This document shows positions 1 through 10,610 of a stretch of 64,000 nucleotides of DNA, piece after piece. The notes under the pieces were generated by a model, which searched no databases, was not told the DNA's origin, and saw only the letters and a program-made list of their open reading frames with translations. Numbering within the stretch: position 1 is the stretch's first letter; the number at the start of each line of letters is the position of its first letter. This DNA comes from Athripsodes cinereus (Eukaryota > Arthropoda > Insecta > Trichoptera > Leptoceridae): contig OX388322.1 of NCBI GenBank assembly GCA_947579605.1, positions 2,170,001 to 2,234,000 on the forward strand, in the 5' to 3' direction. The position numbers and the translations under genes are program-made.

Positions 1-764
1 GCTCTATTTCGGGTGTCAATATAATTAATTTTCTCCATTATTTTAAGAAAATGTCAATCGACAACTTTGAAAGAGTGTTTTAAACAAAGCAATAATTAGA
101 ATTACTTGAAATTCGTAAGGTTCAATATTTTTTTAAAGGGCAGCGCCCGCCACATCCCTCGTGCCTTACCTGGAGATACGTATCTCCATAACGACACACA
201 CACATGCACAAACAGGATTTTATGTCGCATTAAAGCGAGAAATGCTGTCCCGAGGGAGCACTCTAGATTTAACGGCCACACACCAAAAATTTTGGTGCAA
301 AAAGGGGTGGGAAGAAATGGGAATATGCCTTCCTCTCTATGCAGTATCGATAGTTACTTGAAGGGGATATTAGGTAAGGTTTCAATATCATATCAAAGCA
401 ATCTATTGAACGGCAATTTTTTTTTCTAGAAATAGTCTAGAGTCAATGAGGCTTGAAAGTTTTCAAATGACCCTCGCCACTGAAAATTAATTATGTACAT
501 GGATAACCGAATACACAAGCATTGAATGTAATGCAGCTACTACGTAGATAATAATTATGTACATTATCACATCACAAAAAATACGTATGTGTTTACGTGA
601 GATAGGGCTGTCACATAAACGGCGTGTGAAAATACAAAGGGCGAATGTTTAATTGGATTCGACCGCGAACTTTGGCGCAAATACTAAATATTTTTCAGGT
701 CGCGCGTATGAAAATTTAAATTTTTACGTTTAAAACCCAGTATTTTTCGCGCGTGCAGGAGACA
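1..764. other. AT-rich non-coding sequence, no gene recognised
   Basis: The plus-strand open frames here (106-429 and 161-361) show no recognisable domain and overlap each other out of frame. The segment contains short CA-rich and poly-T runs. I see nothing else I can support. Confidence 0.5.
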
Positions 765-1060
765 ATGGAATCAAACGATCTCAAAACAGTGAAGGCTTTC
801 TTCTCACAATAAATGAATGATCTTGAGGAAAAGATCGTGAGACGGCGGCAGTAATTGAAAGATATGCATGAGAAAGTGACGTGTCAACAACGCCCCGACG
901 ATTTGATGTCGGACTTTAAAGCCTTTAAAGACGAATTATTTAAGAAGATGGAGGCTCTGGAACAGAAGATGGACGATGCGGATGACCGGATAGAAGAGAT
1001 GGATAGATTTAGGCGTAGAAAATTTAGGGCGTGAGAATATCGGAGCTTTCGGCAAGTCTC
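765..1060 (+). pseudogene. Decayed coiled-coil ORF, possibly a retroelement ORF1 remnant
   Basis: Read from the ATG at 765, the frame gives a short peptide, then stops, then a charged heptad-like stretch that includes EALEQKMDDADDRIEEMDRF. Several in-frame stops interrupt it. Charged coiled coils of this kind are typical of ORF1 proteins of some non-LTR retrotransposons, and the flanks are repeats. Assignment to ORF1 is inference; it could be the relic of any coiled-coil gene. Confidence 0.35.
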
Positions 1061-1195
1061 CCGTTAGCGTAATTGGACAAAGCACACCTAGCGTAAAAGA
1101 TGGGTTACGGGTTCAAGTCCTGTCCAAAGCACTGCCGAATAAGGTGGCGTTATTTTTTAAACCTTATAATGGTAGATTCATGTGTTAAATTTACA
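1061..1195 (+). repeat. tRNA-derived SINE, family C
   Basis: It contains a B-box-like GGGTTCAAGTCC after a tRNA-like head, followed by a tail ending in GTGTTAAATTTACATA. A second copy at 30941-31075 shares the head, the AAGGTGGC segment and the same tail. Polymerase III origin is inferred from the B-box. A functional tRNA is unlikely because no clean acceptor stem is visible. Confidence 0.5.
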
Positions 1196-1749
1196 TAATA
1201 ATAATTTATTTCCAAAAAGTTCACACGAAACACAAGGACAGCACATTATCAACACTGATATAATTTTAATCGCAGTAGCCTCTTAGGTTAGTCCTGTGCT
1301 ACTACACGAACATATTTTTTGTCCGGGACTCCAAAGGCAAACAATAATGAAAATCCCTATCCCAGTTTCGGACTGATCGAGAGATTCCGGGTTGGATTCC
1401 CGCTGTAAGCGAAGCATGATGTTTGTTTATCGAAAGAATGTTTTGAGACGTATTTTGGTGATAAATTGACTACACGCTAAATAACACTGTACCGGTTTCG
1501 GATTCTATAATATACCGTTTTACAAAATATGATACTTGTCGTGCACAACCCTGATTTCCCGATTACACGAATGGTAGTACTTTATATGGAGAAGAAATTA
1601 TGATAAAAAATTATCACTAGACATGTAGTAATATTGATCTATCTATACATGGGCATTGCGTAAGCCAATAACAAAAAAATATCTTAAAAAACAATCAAAT
1701 TGGAGTTTACATCAGATGAATATTGGTTACAATAAAAAAAATAAAGATG
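1196..1749. other. Non-coding gap, nothing recognised
   Basis: AT-rich sequence with no supported open frame, RNA or mobile-element end. Confidence 0.45.
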
Positions 1750-2013
1750 AGAATTACTCGAGCATTCACAGAGAATGCCCAACACACGCGTCCCTAAAAT
1801 AATTATGACTGGAAACCCAGGCGGTAGGAGAAAAGTGGCAAGACCCAGATTGAGATGGGAAGACGAAGTCAAAAAAGATACGGCGCAGCTTCACCAGGTG
1901 GGAAATTGGAAGTCGGCCGCTGAGGACAGGGGGGACTGGAGGCGTATGTTGCGGGAGGCCAAGGTTCGATATGGGCTGCAGCGCCATCGGAGAGAGAGAG
2001 AGAGATGTATACT
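1750..2013 (+). mobile_element. 3' end of a non-LTR retrotransposon
   Basis: The frame at 1775-2017 encodes GRRKVARPRLRWEDEVKKD followed by a WR..REA-type segment. This G-R-x-GRP-x-RW-x-D pattern is a familiar C-terminal signature of insect LINE endonuclease/reverse-transcriptase proteins. The fragment is heavily 5' truncated and ends in a GA-rich tract. Related tails are found at 13980-14262 and 36515-37045 in this window. Confidence 0.65.
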
Positions 2014-2094
2014 TTGAATGTTTGAATAATTTCTAGTAATAATAATGAATTAAGGGGCTTCCTTGTACTGTAATCAAAGTGTTTAAATAATTTA

Positions 2095-2178
2095 TAGCAT
2101 GAGGAATTGGGAATATTGCCCGGGTTTAAAGAGTACTCTTAACCAAGCCTTGAGTCGATTCATAAGCGTCGAAATAAT
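2095..2178 (-). repeat. Fragment of interspersed repeat F
   Basis: It contains GAGTCGATTCATAAGCGTCG and the neighbouring AGAGTACTCTTAACC segment. Both recur, inverted, in the copy at 37912-38110; the first also recurs in the element at 40173-40360. Confidence 0.5.
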
Positions 2179-2513
2179 CTAATATATAAAATCTCGTGTC
2201 ACGGTGTTTGTTATCATACTCCTTCGAAACTGCTGGACCGATTTTGATGAAATTTTGTGTTCTTATCGGGTAGGTCTGAGAATCGGCCAACATCTATTTT
2301 TCATACCCCAAAAGTTAAGGGTGGTCCACCCCGAATTTTTTATTTTATTTTTTGGTCAATTTTTTTTATTTTTATTATTTTACGGTGAAGCATTAAAAAA
2401 TACATACAGCCCTAAATTTTCATCCTTCTACCATCAACCCCTATTTTTTAATAACGCTATTAGTAATCTAGAAATAATGTATATGGCAAGACAACGTTTG
2501 CCGGGTCAGCTAA
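2179..2513 (+). repeat. Unclassified interspersed repeat (ends in GGGTCAGCTA)
   Basis: It starts CTAATATATAAAATCTCGTG and ends GTTTGCCGGGTCAGCTAA. The copies at 6147-6705 and 45918-46125 have the same kind of end. I recognise this as a common insect repeat type but cannot assign a class from sequence alone. The frame at 2204-2530 inside it is not a gene. Confidence 0.5.
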
Positions 2514-2990
2514 TAAAAATTTGTTTATAGAACAATGAAAAGACGGATTTATCACAATTTGGCATAATTTTTTATATAACTAGGTAATCCAATATTTTTA
2601 ATGGTGAAAAGAGAACAGTGCGAACTCCATTTGTAAGAGATGTCATAATCTTATAGAAAAATATTATTTAACATTGATTTGTCGAAGCTTCAAACATTTT
2701 TTACTTAATTTCAATATTATTTGCTCTCTGTCCCTGTTGCCGACCTTACGTATACAGTCCAAAGATAAGCCAAAATATTTACGTACATACACATAATACA
2801 TTAGATATATACATTATATTGTATATATACCTATTATCAACTATGTATTACATTATATTTTGATATGATAGATAGGGTGACCAACTTTTCGAATAAATTG
2901 ATTGGTTTTAGAATGTTAGGTATACCTACTAAATTGATTTGATGATCTCATTTCATGTTTTTTTTGTTTCTGATAGATTTGTAAACACAC
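2514..2990. other. Non-coding gap, nothing recognised
   Basis: AT-rich sequence without a supported feature, apart from the 8-bp target-site copy at 2983-2990 belonging to the next element. Confidence 0.45.
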
Positions 2991-3149
2991 CAGTGGCGGA
3001 TACAGGTGGGGGGGGGGGGCTTGCGAAGCCTGTTGACGTGACTTTGTGTGTAACTTAATAATTTTTTTATTACGATAAAAGTAAAGGTAGCTCAAGATAG
3101 GTATCTTTTACGCTCCCCCCCTTGAGTTTTTTTTCTGAATCCGCCACTG
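2991..3149. mobile_element. hAT-type MITE with 8-bp target duplication
   Basis: The ends are imperfect inverted repeats, CAGTGGCGGATACAG on the left and CTGAATCCGCCACTG on the right. The flanks carry a perfect 8-bp direct repeat AAACACAC (2983-2990 and 3150-3157). An 8-bp duplication and CAGTGGCGG-type ends are hallmarks of hAT transposons. At 159 bp it cannot encode a transposase. Confidence 0.85.
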
Positions 3150-3176
3150 AAACACACTGATTATTAAATTGTAATA

Positions 3177-3440
3177 CAGTGGTACCTTGACATACGAGTG
3201 CCCCGACAAAATACGAGCCGTCGAGCGAACGATTTTTTGCTTTGAAATACGAGAATCGGCTTATTTTTTTTTACTCATTTCTCGAACATTCTGCAAGGGA
3301 GGAAGAAACAAACCTCCTTGGACATGTTTTTTTTTAAACAGCCTACAGGTGAAGGTGACAAATACGTGGCAAAAAAGGCAAAGACCAGTGAAGAGAAAAG
3401 CAGTGATGAAAATTAAGCAAAAGTAACACTTTATAAAGAG
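3177..3440 (+). mobile_element. Truncated Tigger/pogo-like transposon remnant
   Basis: The left end CAGTGGTACCTTGACATACG follows a TA, as in Tc1/mariner-superfamily insertions. It matches the left end of the complete element at 59246-59777. The internal sequence also matches, including a segment coding for KRQRPVKRK. The right end is missing and sequence like repeat D (ACACCTGGTGCTCTACGGAA) follows. Confidence 0.65.
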
Positions 3441-3551
3441 TCCCTGAGAGACCAATTCTTTACACCTGGTGCTCTACGGAACTTGAAAAATAAACTACTT
3501 TCGCGAAATCAATTTCGATATGTATAGACAGTTGGTCACCCTTAGTAATTA

Positions 3552-4638
3552 TTATTCGGTATTATATAAATGATCATCAAATAATCTTTTTGATCCTAGT
3601 CACCGACCATCAGAAAAATAAAACGATAATCAAAAAAGTAAAATTAACACCAAAACAATACCACCAAATATTTCATATTCCGATCATCAAAATATTTCGG
3701 TATGACCACCAAAAAATACATTTGACCATAAAATAAATAGATTGATTGCCAAAATAGTAGATTGATCGCCAAATCTTTTCATTATAAGTTGTAATAATAA
3801 TAACAAAAATCGTTCATAATATTTAAGTAAATTCATTAAAAAGTCTCTTTCTTCACTATCGTGATATTTTAAGAATGCTTAAAATGACATGACCCTTTTT
3901 ATTATTTCACTATCCACGACTACAATAATAATATTTGAATATTTTAGTAGTTATTTTTTGGTCAAGTTTTTGGAAAAAAAACTTTTTTCTTTCGGCCCCA
4001 CCCGTTGTCGAGTATTTTTTTTCCCATAAAAAAGTAATATGTACGAAACTTAAGTAAATTTATATTCTTCTTCTTCTTATTTCATTTTACGGCAATGCAC
4101 CCGCAATCGAGTGAATTATGAAAATAAATTTATATTCGAACTAGATTTTATTTTTGCCGGCAAAATTAAAATCTAGTTCGAATATAAATTGGCCACGTAC
4201 CCGATGTCGAGTATTTTTTTCCATAGAAAAAGTTATATGTACAAAACTGTAGGAAATTTATATTAAAATCAGATTTTATTTTTGCCGGCGAATGTTTCAT
4301 TGTTTTGGATTCAATTTAGAAATATTTGAGGATCACGATTTGATGATCAATCTACTATTTTGGCGATCATATTGAATTATTTGGTGGCAATATTTTATTT
4401 TTTAGGGTTCAATTTAGAAATATTTGAGGATCACGATTTGATGATCAATCTACTATTTTGGCGATCATATTGAATTATTTGGTGGCAATATTTTATTTTT
4501 TAGGGTTCAATTTAGAAATATTTGAGGATCACGATTTGATGATCAATCTACTATTTTGGCGATCATATTGAATTATTTGGTGACGATTTTGGTATATTTT
4601 TGATGATCACTTAAATAAGAGCCATTATTATTAACACG
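3552..4638. mobile_element. About 1.1-kb inverted-repeat element with internal tandem repeats
   Basis: The outer segments are inverted copies: TGATCATCAAA near the left end and TTTGATGATCA near the right, with further matching blocks such as AAAATAGTAGATTGATC. The interior has an inverted pair (TTTATATTCGAACTAGATTT) and a 98-bp tandem array at 4311-4585. No transposase is present. The superfamily and a target-site duplication could not be decided. Confidence 0.5.
4311..4585 (+). repeat. 98-bp tandem repeat, about 2.8 copies
   Basis: Units begin at 4311, 4409 and 4507 with TCAATTTAGAAATATTTGAG. The two full units are nearly identical and the third is partial. The array lies inside the larger inverted-repeat element. 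Confidence 0.9.
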
Positions 4639-5317
4639 TTTTAGATATTCAGAAGGCGGTGAATGAAGAATAAAACAACGCGAAGATACTGCACGTCACT
4701 CGCACCGCGAGACACACCCACGAGAGTGCGACTCGTAGCGAGACGTGCCTGCGATGCGACACGAACTTACGCAACGAACAATAAAATATACACATTATGC
4801 CAAAAAACGTAATATTTACATATCGTACTGTGAACTTATTTATTTATTTCTTTTACATCGATAAGAATTGCGTAATATTTTTCTCGTTTTACCCTTATGG
4901 CACAACGAGAACATTCTATAATACTACTTCTGTAGTCATTTGTATCCATTTTTGGATACAGACCTTCCCCTTGACTCATTCATTTTTTCCTTTATTGGGC
5001 ATAATTATATGCACTAGGTTCGTTATATATAATTGGGGATGTTCAGAACTGCTTCAAAAATCAGCTCATATTTCGCATTTTTAAGAGGAAGCATAACATA
5101 CTTCAGTCAGCAAATTTTCCCTCTAAACAAAAAAACTTTAAAAATTACCCTGACTAAAAAGGTTGAGAAAAACTGGCTATATTATTTTGTTTTTATCATT
5201 ATTTTCAATTTGTCTTATGGTTTATTCTATTGACAAACATCGCGTCTCTGTGATAAACTCGCCCATTGTGCAAAATTATTTGTATAAATCATGTTGTAAT
5301 CCTATTACTTTTGTCTA
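4639..5317. other. AT-rich non-coding sequence
   Basis: The open frames at 4797-5084 and 5033-5233 are rich in F, Y and I, as expected of AT-rich random sequence, and show no domain. Nothing else is supported. Confidence 0.45.
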
Positions 5318-5640
5318 TGAGCCTCTAATCCTTTGATATCCTGTATATCTGGATAGGTAAATTTTTCCCGGCAATAGACTGTGAAGTTTTTCTGTGATCA
5401 TGCGACTGGTCATATGAAGACTTATCTGGTTGTATAATGCTGAGAAGTGTCTTAATTATTCTTGTCTTTTTTTTATTTTTTGGCGCGGCGGCAGAATTGC
5501 CATCCACACTCCTCAGCGTTATACAACCAGATAAGTCTTCATATGATCAGTCATGGTCACACAAAAACTTAACAGTCTAATGCCGGGAAAAAATCACCGG
5601 GAAACACAGGGTATCAAAAAATTAGGCTCAAAATGCGAGT
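5318..5640. mobile_element. Foldback element, repeat E (inverted pair)
   Basis: The left arm (about 5318-5450) and right arm (about 5503-5640) are inverted copies sharing ATATGAAGACTTATCTGGTTG. They surround a loop containing GGCGCGGCGGCAGAATTGCC. A single-orientation copy lies at about 15885-16105. No transposase is present. Confidence 0.65.
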
Positions 5641-6146
5641 TCAAAATACCAGCATTGTGCCTGAAATATCTGTGTTCAGATTTTTTTTACAATATTACAA
5701 GTGTTTATTATAATAGATTTTTGAATTTTTATGTACAAATTAACCAGTAAATCTAATTATTGTAAACTATTTATTAAAGATTTCAGAGTTACCCCTGTAG
5801 CTGACATGACTAAAGGTATTATATAAACGGACCTAGAATGCCAAATATTTTTTATTTCTCCTGGTAGTTCTGTATATTAATGTAATTTTCTGATATTATT
5901 ATCATTACTCCATCCTCTGAACATACATATTGTTATCACATGCACTCTACGAGTATAATAAAATAGATGTTAATGTAATAGAACATGCCATTCATGATAT
6001 TCATTGCCAAGGATATGAGGCACGTGTAGTAGTGTTATAATTGCATCAATACAATGCATTACATTACTATATATTATCATAATAGAATACAGAATAGAGG
6101 GAGTTATAAATATAATATAATATGTAGTTATTATTGATGTCAATTA
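5641..6146. other. Non-coding gap, nothing recognised
   Basis: AT-rich sequence, no supported feature. Confidence 0.45.
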
Positions 6147-6705
6147 TCTATATGTATAAAAGAAAGTGGTGTCAGTTACACCATTTCTAACTCAAGAATG
6201 GCTGTACCGATTTGAATGATCTCTGATTTATTGGATTCTTCTCCGCCCGGAATAGGCGATAGGCTATTAAAATAAATCTTACAAATTCACTGGAGGAAAA
6301 AATACGAAGAAAATTATTTACACCATACATTTTTAATTTCAATGAAAAAAGCAATGGAGAATTATACAAAATCAACGATGTTGTTTTTTTTTATAGATTG
6401 GCCTATTTATAGAAAAAAAATTGTATACATTTTCAAATTAGAATCGTTATCCGTACAATTTAACATCTGTGGTTCTGAAATTTCAATTTTGAAAAAATCA
6501 TGGATAAGAATTTTTATGAATTTAAAATGAATAGGTATCTACCTAAAAAATAAGTTAGTACCTACATATATTTCAACATAAATGAATTTTATTTTTTTAC
6601 ACTATACGATGACAAACTTGGACAATTATGGGAGCTTGTAAGGAGATTAAAAATATTAATCATTCATTGATGGGTAGGCGGTACGAAGTTCGCTGGGTCA
6701 GCTAG
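6147..6705 (+). repeat. Interspersed repeat, apparently end to end
   Basis: It starts TCTATATGTATAAAAGAAAG and ends AGTTCGCTGGGTCAGCTAG. The 45918-46125 segment is an inverted, internally shortened relative with both ends recognisable. The class is not determined. Confidence 0.55.
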
Positions 6706-7020
6706 TTTTATTATAAAAACAATAATGAATAAACATCTCATGAATAACAACCCACGTTACGTAAGCATCACATGTTATCTCCGACTAAGTACTAGGTATT
6801 GGTCTATTGTAACTAATTATCAATTGAATGCATAGATAAATTGTGGATGTCCGAGAACTACGTGGCATAATCAGGGGTATAAAATTCTCGAGGACGGCTG
6901 CATGTTGAAAGAAAAATTAGTAGTATTGTTCTATAAGATTGATTTTTCACCAAATATAAATAACTGAGGAGTTTTGGAAGTCTGAAGTATAATCCTGAAG
7001 TCTGAAACCTACCATCAAAT

Positions 7021-7904
7021 CACATATGCTATGCTGACGACATGGTACTCTTAGCTCCATCAATAAAAGGCTTAAGAAGATTACTACAAATTTGTGAGGA
7101 CTATGCTACTACGCACAACATGAATTACAATGCAAAGAAAACAGAACTGATGATATTCAAATGGAGCAAAGAAGACGAAAAAGTGCTGCCAGTAAACATT
7201 AACAATACGGAACTTACACAGACAAATACAGTTAAGTACTTAGGACACATTATTAAAAGTGATCTAACTGACGACGACGATATCGACAGACAAAGACGCA
7301 ACCTTAGTATAATTTCAAATATGCTCGCGAGGACTTTTTATAAATGTAGTGATAATGTGAAGAAAATTATATTTAATGCCTATTGTACAAACCTTTACAC
7401 ATGTCAACTATGGACGAACTACAGACTGACCACTGTCAACAAACTTAGAATACAGTATAATGATGCATATCGGATACTGTTTGGACATCCGAGATACACC
7501 AGTGCATCCCAAATGTTTACAGATGGTAAGACAAACGACTTTAAAACGACTATGAGACTGAAAATCTACGGTTTTAGAACCCGACTGACGATTATAAATA
7601 ACACACTTTTACAAGCTGCTTCCGAAAGACAAATACAACAACTGACGCAAAGATGGATTACCTACTTTATTAATTAAAAATCTAACATAGGTACTCTGGA
7701 TTATCATTCTTGTTATGTACATTCTTCTCTTTTTTTCCATATATTTTACATTATGTTTTTTTTTTTTTTTTTTTCCCTCTTCTAATAATCTGTATTTTTA
7801 TATATATATTATAATATAACATATGTATTTGATATGGACTTGAGAGGTCTGCACATCCCACCTCCAAGTCTGGAATAAAGGCTTAAATAAATAAATAAAA
7901 TAAT
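7021..7904 (+). mobile_element. 5'-truncated CR1-like LINE with RT C-terminal region
   Basis: The reading frame includes CYADDMVLLAPS, the YADD catalytic motif of reverse transcriptase, and continues 211 codons from the methionine at 7042 to the stop at 7675-7677. The peptide includes a thumb-like segment and NTVKYLGHIIKSD, typical of LINE reverse transcriptases. The 3' end carries GGAATAAAGGCTTAAATAAA and short AAAT repeats, as in CR1-clade LINEs. The frame is unusually intact for the portion kept, but the endonuclease and most of the RT are missing. Confidence 0.8.
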
Positions 7905-7933
7905 AAAGTTGGTTTTATTTTACAAATACTTAC

Positions 7934-8006
7934 AATCTCCATAGTCGAGGATGGTGGGAGCCTTGAATGGCGGCTTGGCTAAAGGATCTTCTGGTTGCAG
8001 AGTCAT
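7934..8006 (-). CDS. Isolated candidate first coding exon, gene unknown
   Basis: On the minus strand an ATG at 8006 opens 24 codons (MTLQPEDPLAKPPFKAPTIL, then DYGD) that end one base into the next codon at a strong GTAAGT donor (7933-7928). The proline-rich composition is unlike the surrounding AT-rich sequence, and the start context (TCAAAATG) is good. The CR1-like LINE lies directly downstream in what would be the intron. I could not find a convincing next exon between 1 and 7900, so the rest may lie beyond the left edge. I do not recognise the protein. Confidence 0.5.
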
Positions 8007-8504
8007 TTTGACACACAAAAATCAGTCTTTAATAGAGAGAGACCTGAAAAAAAAAGCCAAACACATTTTTACTTTCACTGTTAGTATTTCGTCATGGTTA
8101 ATTGATTAAATACTTAAATTTTACGCGATAATTAACAGTATTTTTAATATTAAATACAAAAAAATATTTTGAATATTTTTTGAAATTTTAACCATAATCT
8201 CATAATTGGTAACAAGCGCTTGAGGTATAATATGGCTCAGTTCAATTAAGATAAGGTGTACTAAGAAGAGATAAAAGTAATTTGGTTTTATAATCTTTGA
8301 ATTGATACTTAATTGTTATTTCTCTGAATTGTGGACATAATCAAAATCTTTATCAAATAATATTATATAATACCCAATATAATCTAATAAAAAAATACAT
8401 TACTGAATTACTTCACTTTCGTATATATGAGATGAAATAACAAAGTTCGTACACAATTTATAATGTTTTATTAATTTTTACTATGTACACTTTTCATAGC
8501 CCAT
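8007..8504. other. AT-rich flank upstream of the 7934-8006 exon
   Basis: No coding signal. If the exon is real this holds its 5' UTR and promoter; no TATA box or initiator can be singled out. Confidence 0.3.
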
Positions 8505-8745
8505 CTGATATCCTCAATGAGTTTTATTAGGGCAGATGTCGTGCTATGTCCCTCTCGGAAGCCGGACTGCAAATCGCTGAGAACATTGTTCCCACTGAGA
8601 GGTGATTTTTAAGCTGCTAAAATGTCAGCTTTTCCAATACCTTGGAGAAAAATGGCAGTACGGAAATTGTAGGGTAATCAGATGGATCGGCAGGCTGAGC
8701 CTTCTTCGGTATGGGTACCACACAAGCTCTCTTTCATACTGACTA
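8505..8745 (-). mobile_element. LINE reverse-transcriptase fragment, frame broken
   Basis: Minus-strand translation in two frames gives VVPIPKKAQPADPSDY, then a P-x-SVLPFFSKVLEKL segment, then LQSGFREGHSTTSALIKLIE. These match the central RT palm motifs of jockey/CR1-type LINEs. A frameshift and an in-frame stop lie between them, so it is dead. Confidence 0.7.
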
Positions 8746-8775
8746 TGACAAGAAATGAAAATTAAACGCTATAAA

Positions 8776-8850
8776 AATGCTTCACTTTACATTTGCCTGA
8801 CGATGAGAGCGGAAGTTTTCGAAAGTCGGCTCGCAAATTAATAAAGTCAC
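8776..8850 (+). repeat. Fragment of repeat G
   Basis: It contains GACGATGAGAGCGGAAG and a following CGGCTCGCA. The same blocks recur at 28795-28850 (inverted) and 37043-37190. Confidence 0.5.
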
Positions 8851-9103
8851 CAGTTGATTTACTGTACATTTTGTTTCGGTCAATATATATCGGGTGCAAT
8901 ACCGGAGTTTCCATGGAGAATCATTACAGTAACTAACACATAGTGAATACCTGAAACGATCAGAGATAATTCTAATTATCAATTGATAACCAATTCCAAC
9001 TACCTGGTTCATGTAACAAAGGTTGTTTGCTATGCCAGATAAGGTGCGCATTAGATATTTGTGTTTATATCAACTGATCTCCAAATAATTTAAACTAGCC
9101 TAA

Positions 9104-9200
9104 CATATTTTGAACTACTCCAGATTAATCATTCCAATCGATCACATCATAGATGAGTGTGATCAATTGGAATGATTATTTTGGTATAGTTCAAAATATG
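9104..9200. mobile_element. Short foldback MITE, repeat F type
   Basis: The ends CATATTTTGAACTACTCC and AGTTCAAAATATG are inverted copies. The inner arms are also complementary (TTAATCATTCCAAT against ATTGGAATGATT), so nearly the whole 97 bp folds back. The termini match the 188-bp element at 40173-40360. Confidence 0.7.
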
Positions 9201-9340
9201 TTTGACAACTACACATCTAGTAAGTAAAAAATCCAGTCTCCGACATCCAATTGTGTCAAAAAAAATCATAACATAAATTAAACTAGCCTTTTGTAGTTCA
9301 AACAGCTTGGTAATAAATACTCTAGTAACTACTTTTTTTC

Positions 9341-9578
9341 TTGATGACAAAGATGATAGCGATGATTCATATTCTTGATGACAAAGATGATAGCGATGAT
9401 TCATATTCTTGATGACAAAGATGATAGCGATGATTCATATTCTTGATGACAAAGATGATAGCGATGATTCATATTCTTGATGACAAAGATGATAGCGATG
9501 ATTCATATTCTTGATGACAAAGATGATAGCGATGATTCATATTCTTGATGACAAAGATGATAGCGATGATTCATATTC
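9341..9578 (+). repeat. 34-bp tandem repeat, exactly 7 copies
   Basis: The unit begins TTGATGACAAAGATGATAGC and ends GATGATTCATATTC. Copies start at 9341, 9375, 9409, 9443, 9477, 9511 and 9545. All seven look identical by eye. The period is not a multiple of three and no coding frame runs through. Confidence 0.95.
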
Positions 9579-9739
9579 TATAAAAGGAATGTGAATTGAT
9601 TTTGTAACCGTATAAAATTGACGAAATAAATTCGCAACAATCATTCTTAAATGGACAGAATTATTCAATGATATTTATTTCCCAACAATGTTTGTCGAGC
9701 AATTTTGTTTCTATTTAGTTTGCAAGATGTTTTATTTTT

Positions 9740-9920
9740 ATCTGTAGAGTCCCCGGCGAAGACTAATAATAGGTATTCCACTCTTTTTGATAAGTATTTT
9801 AGTGTCCTGTAAGAAGCAGGTATTCGTAAAACATCACGTTTAAGATATTTTACATCTTCAATTCAGCAATGAGTATTACTTCCAATCCTGAATATCTTAA
9901 CTTTATTGGTACAAAGGGCA
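9740..9920 (-). repeat. Repeat D copy
   Basis: It shares GTGTCCTGTAAGAAGCAGGT, CATCTTCAATTCAGC and ATCCTGAATATCTTAA with many copies elsewhere in the window. The class is uncertain; no B-box is clear. Confidence 0.55.
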
Positions 9921-9927
9921 TGAGTTT

Positions 9928-10030
9928 TTAAAAAAAAAAAAGATATATCTGGTTTTTGTTATAAACCCAAATACACCCTTATACACCTTTCACACTAAGC
10001 TAAAAGCTTGTATCGTGAAAGGGGAGTTTG
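9928..10030 (-). repeat. 3' part of SINE family B
   Basis: This is the reverse complement of the tail seen at 51934-52105: an A-rich run, GATATATCTGG, and GAAAGGGGAGTTTG. The tRNA-like head is missing. Confidence 0.6.
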
Positions 10031-10384
10031 CATATTTATTAAATGTAGATGTTCGCTGGCTGCTTCAATTGTGAGATATGCCGTGATGGTACGAATGTAT
10101 AAATAAATTATTGCATAATAATGATGATAAGATAATCGATGTGGAATCCATAACTTGTACCATTTGTATCCGCATGTTATTGCTGACGTACGTGTCTACA
10201 AGTATCTGGGCTAATGGCCAAATGTTTAAGTCACAACTTAGTGAAGTCACATGACAATGATGCAAGTTCATACACAAAGGCCAAGGCTCAATACAATATT
10301 GACATCACACTGTTGTAATACAATGTGTTATCATTCTGTGTTTTTGCATCTCAATCAGCTTTTATTACAGATAAGTCTATTCTG

Positions 10385-10610
10385 TAAGTTTTTGAGCATC
10401 CTGTAAAAGGTAGATATATGTAAAATCTCACATATAAGATGAAGTTTCTGCCCTGTGCTAAAATTAAGCGATTGAGGCATGCCACCTATCCGAATGATTT
10501 ATTTTTTTGTTGGCTAGAAGAAGATAATCTGTATGTTTATTATTTGCAGTTAGTCCACTGACTACCCCACTTGTGGGATATGCCATGATGGTAAGGTAGC
10601 AGTAGTAGAG
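10385..10610 (-). repeat. Repeat D copy
   Basis: It contains AGCATCCTGTAAAAGGTAG, GGCATGCCACCTATCCGAAT and CCCCACTTGTGGGATATGCC in the order expected for the minus orientation of this family. Confidence 0.6.

Noticed and set aside
9147..9404. 85-codon minus-strand frame through the 34-bp repeats
   Set aside because: The frame is created by the repeat array and shifts with each 34-bp unit.
9341..9578. Possible CRISPR-like array
   Set aside because: The copies are directly adjacent with no unique spacers, and the genome is eukaryotic; it is a simple minisatellite.
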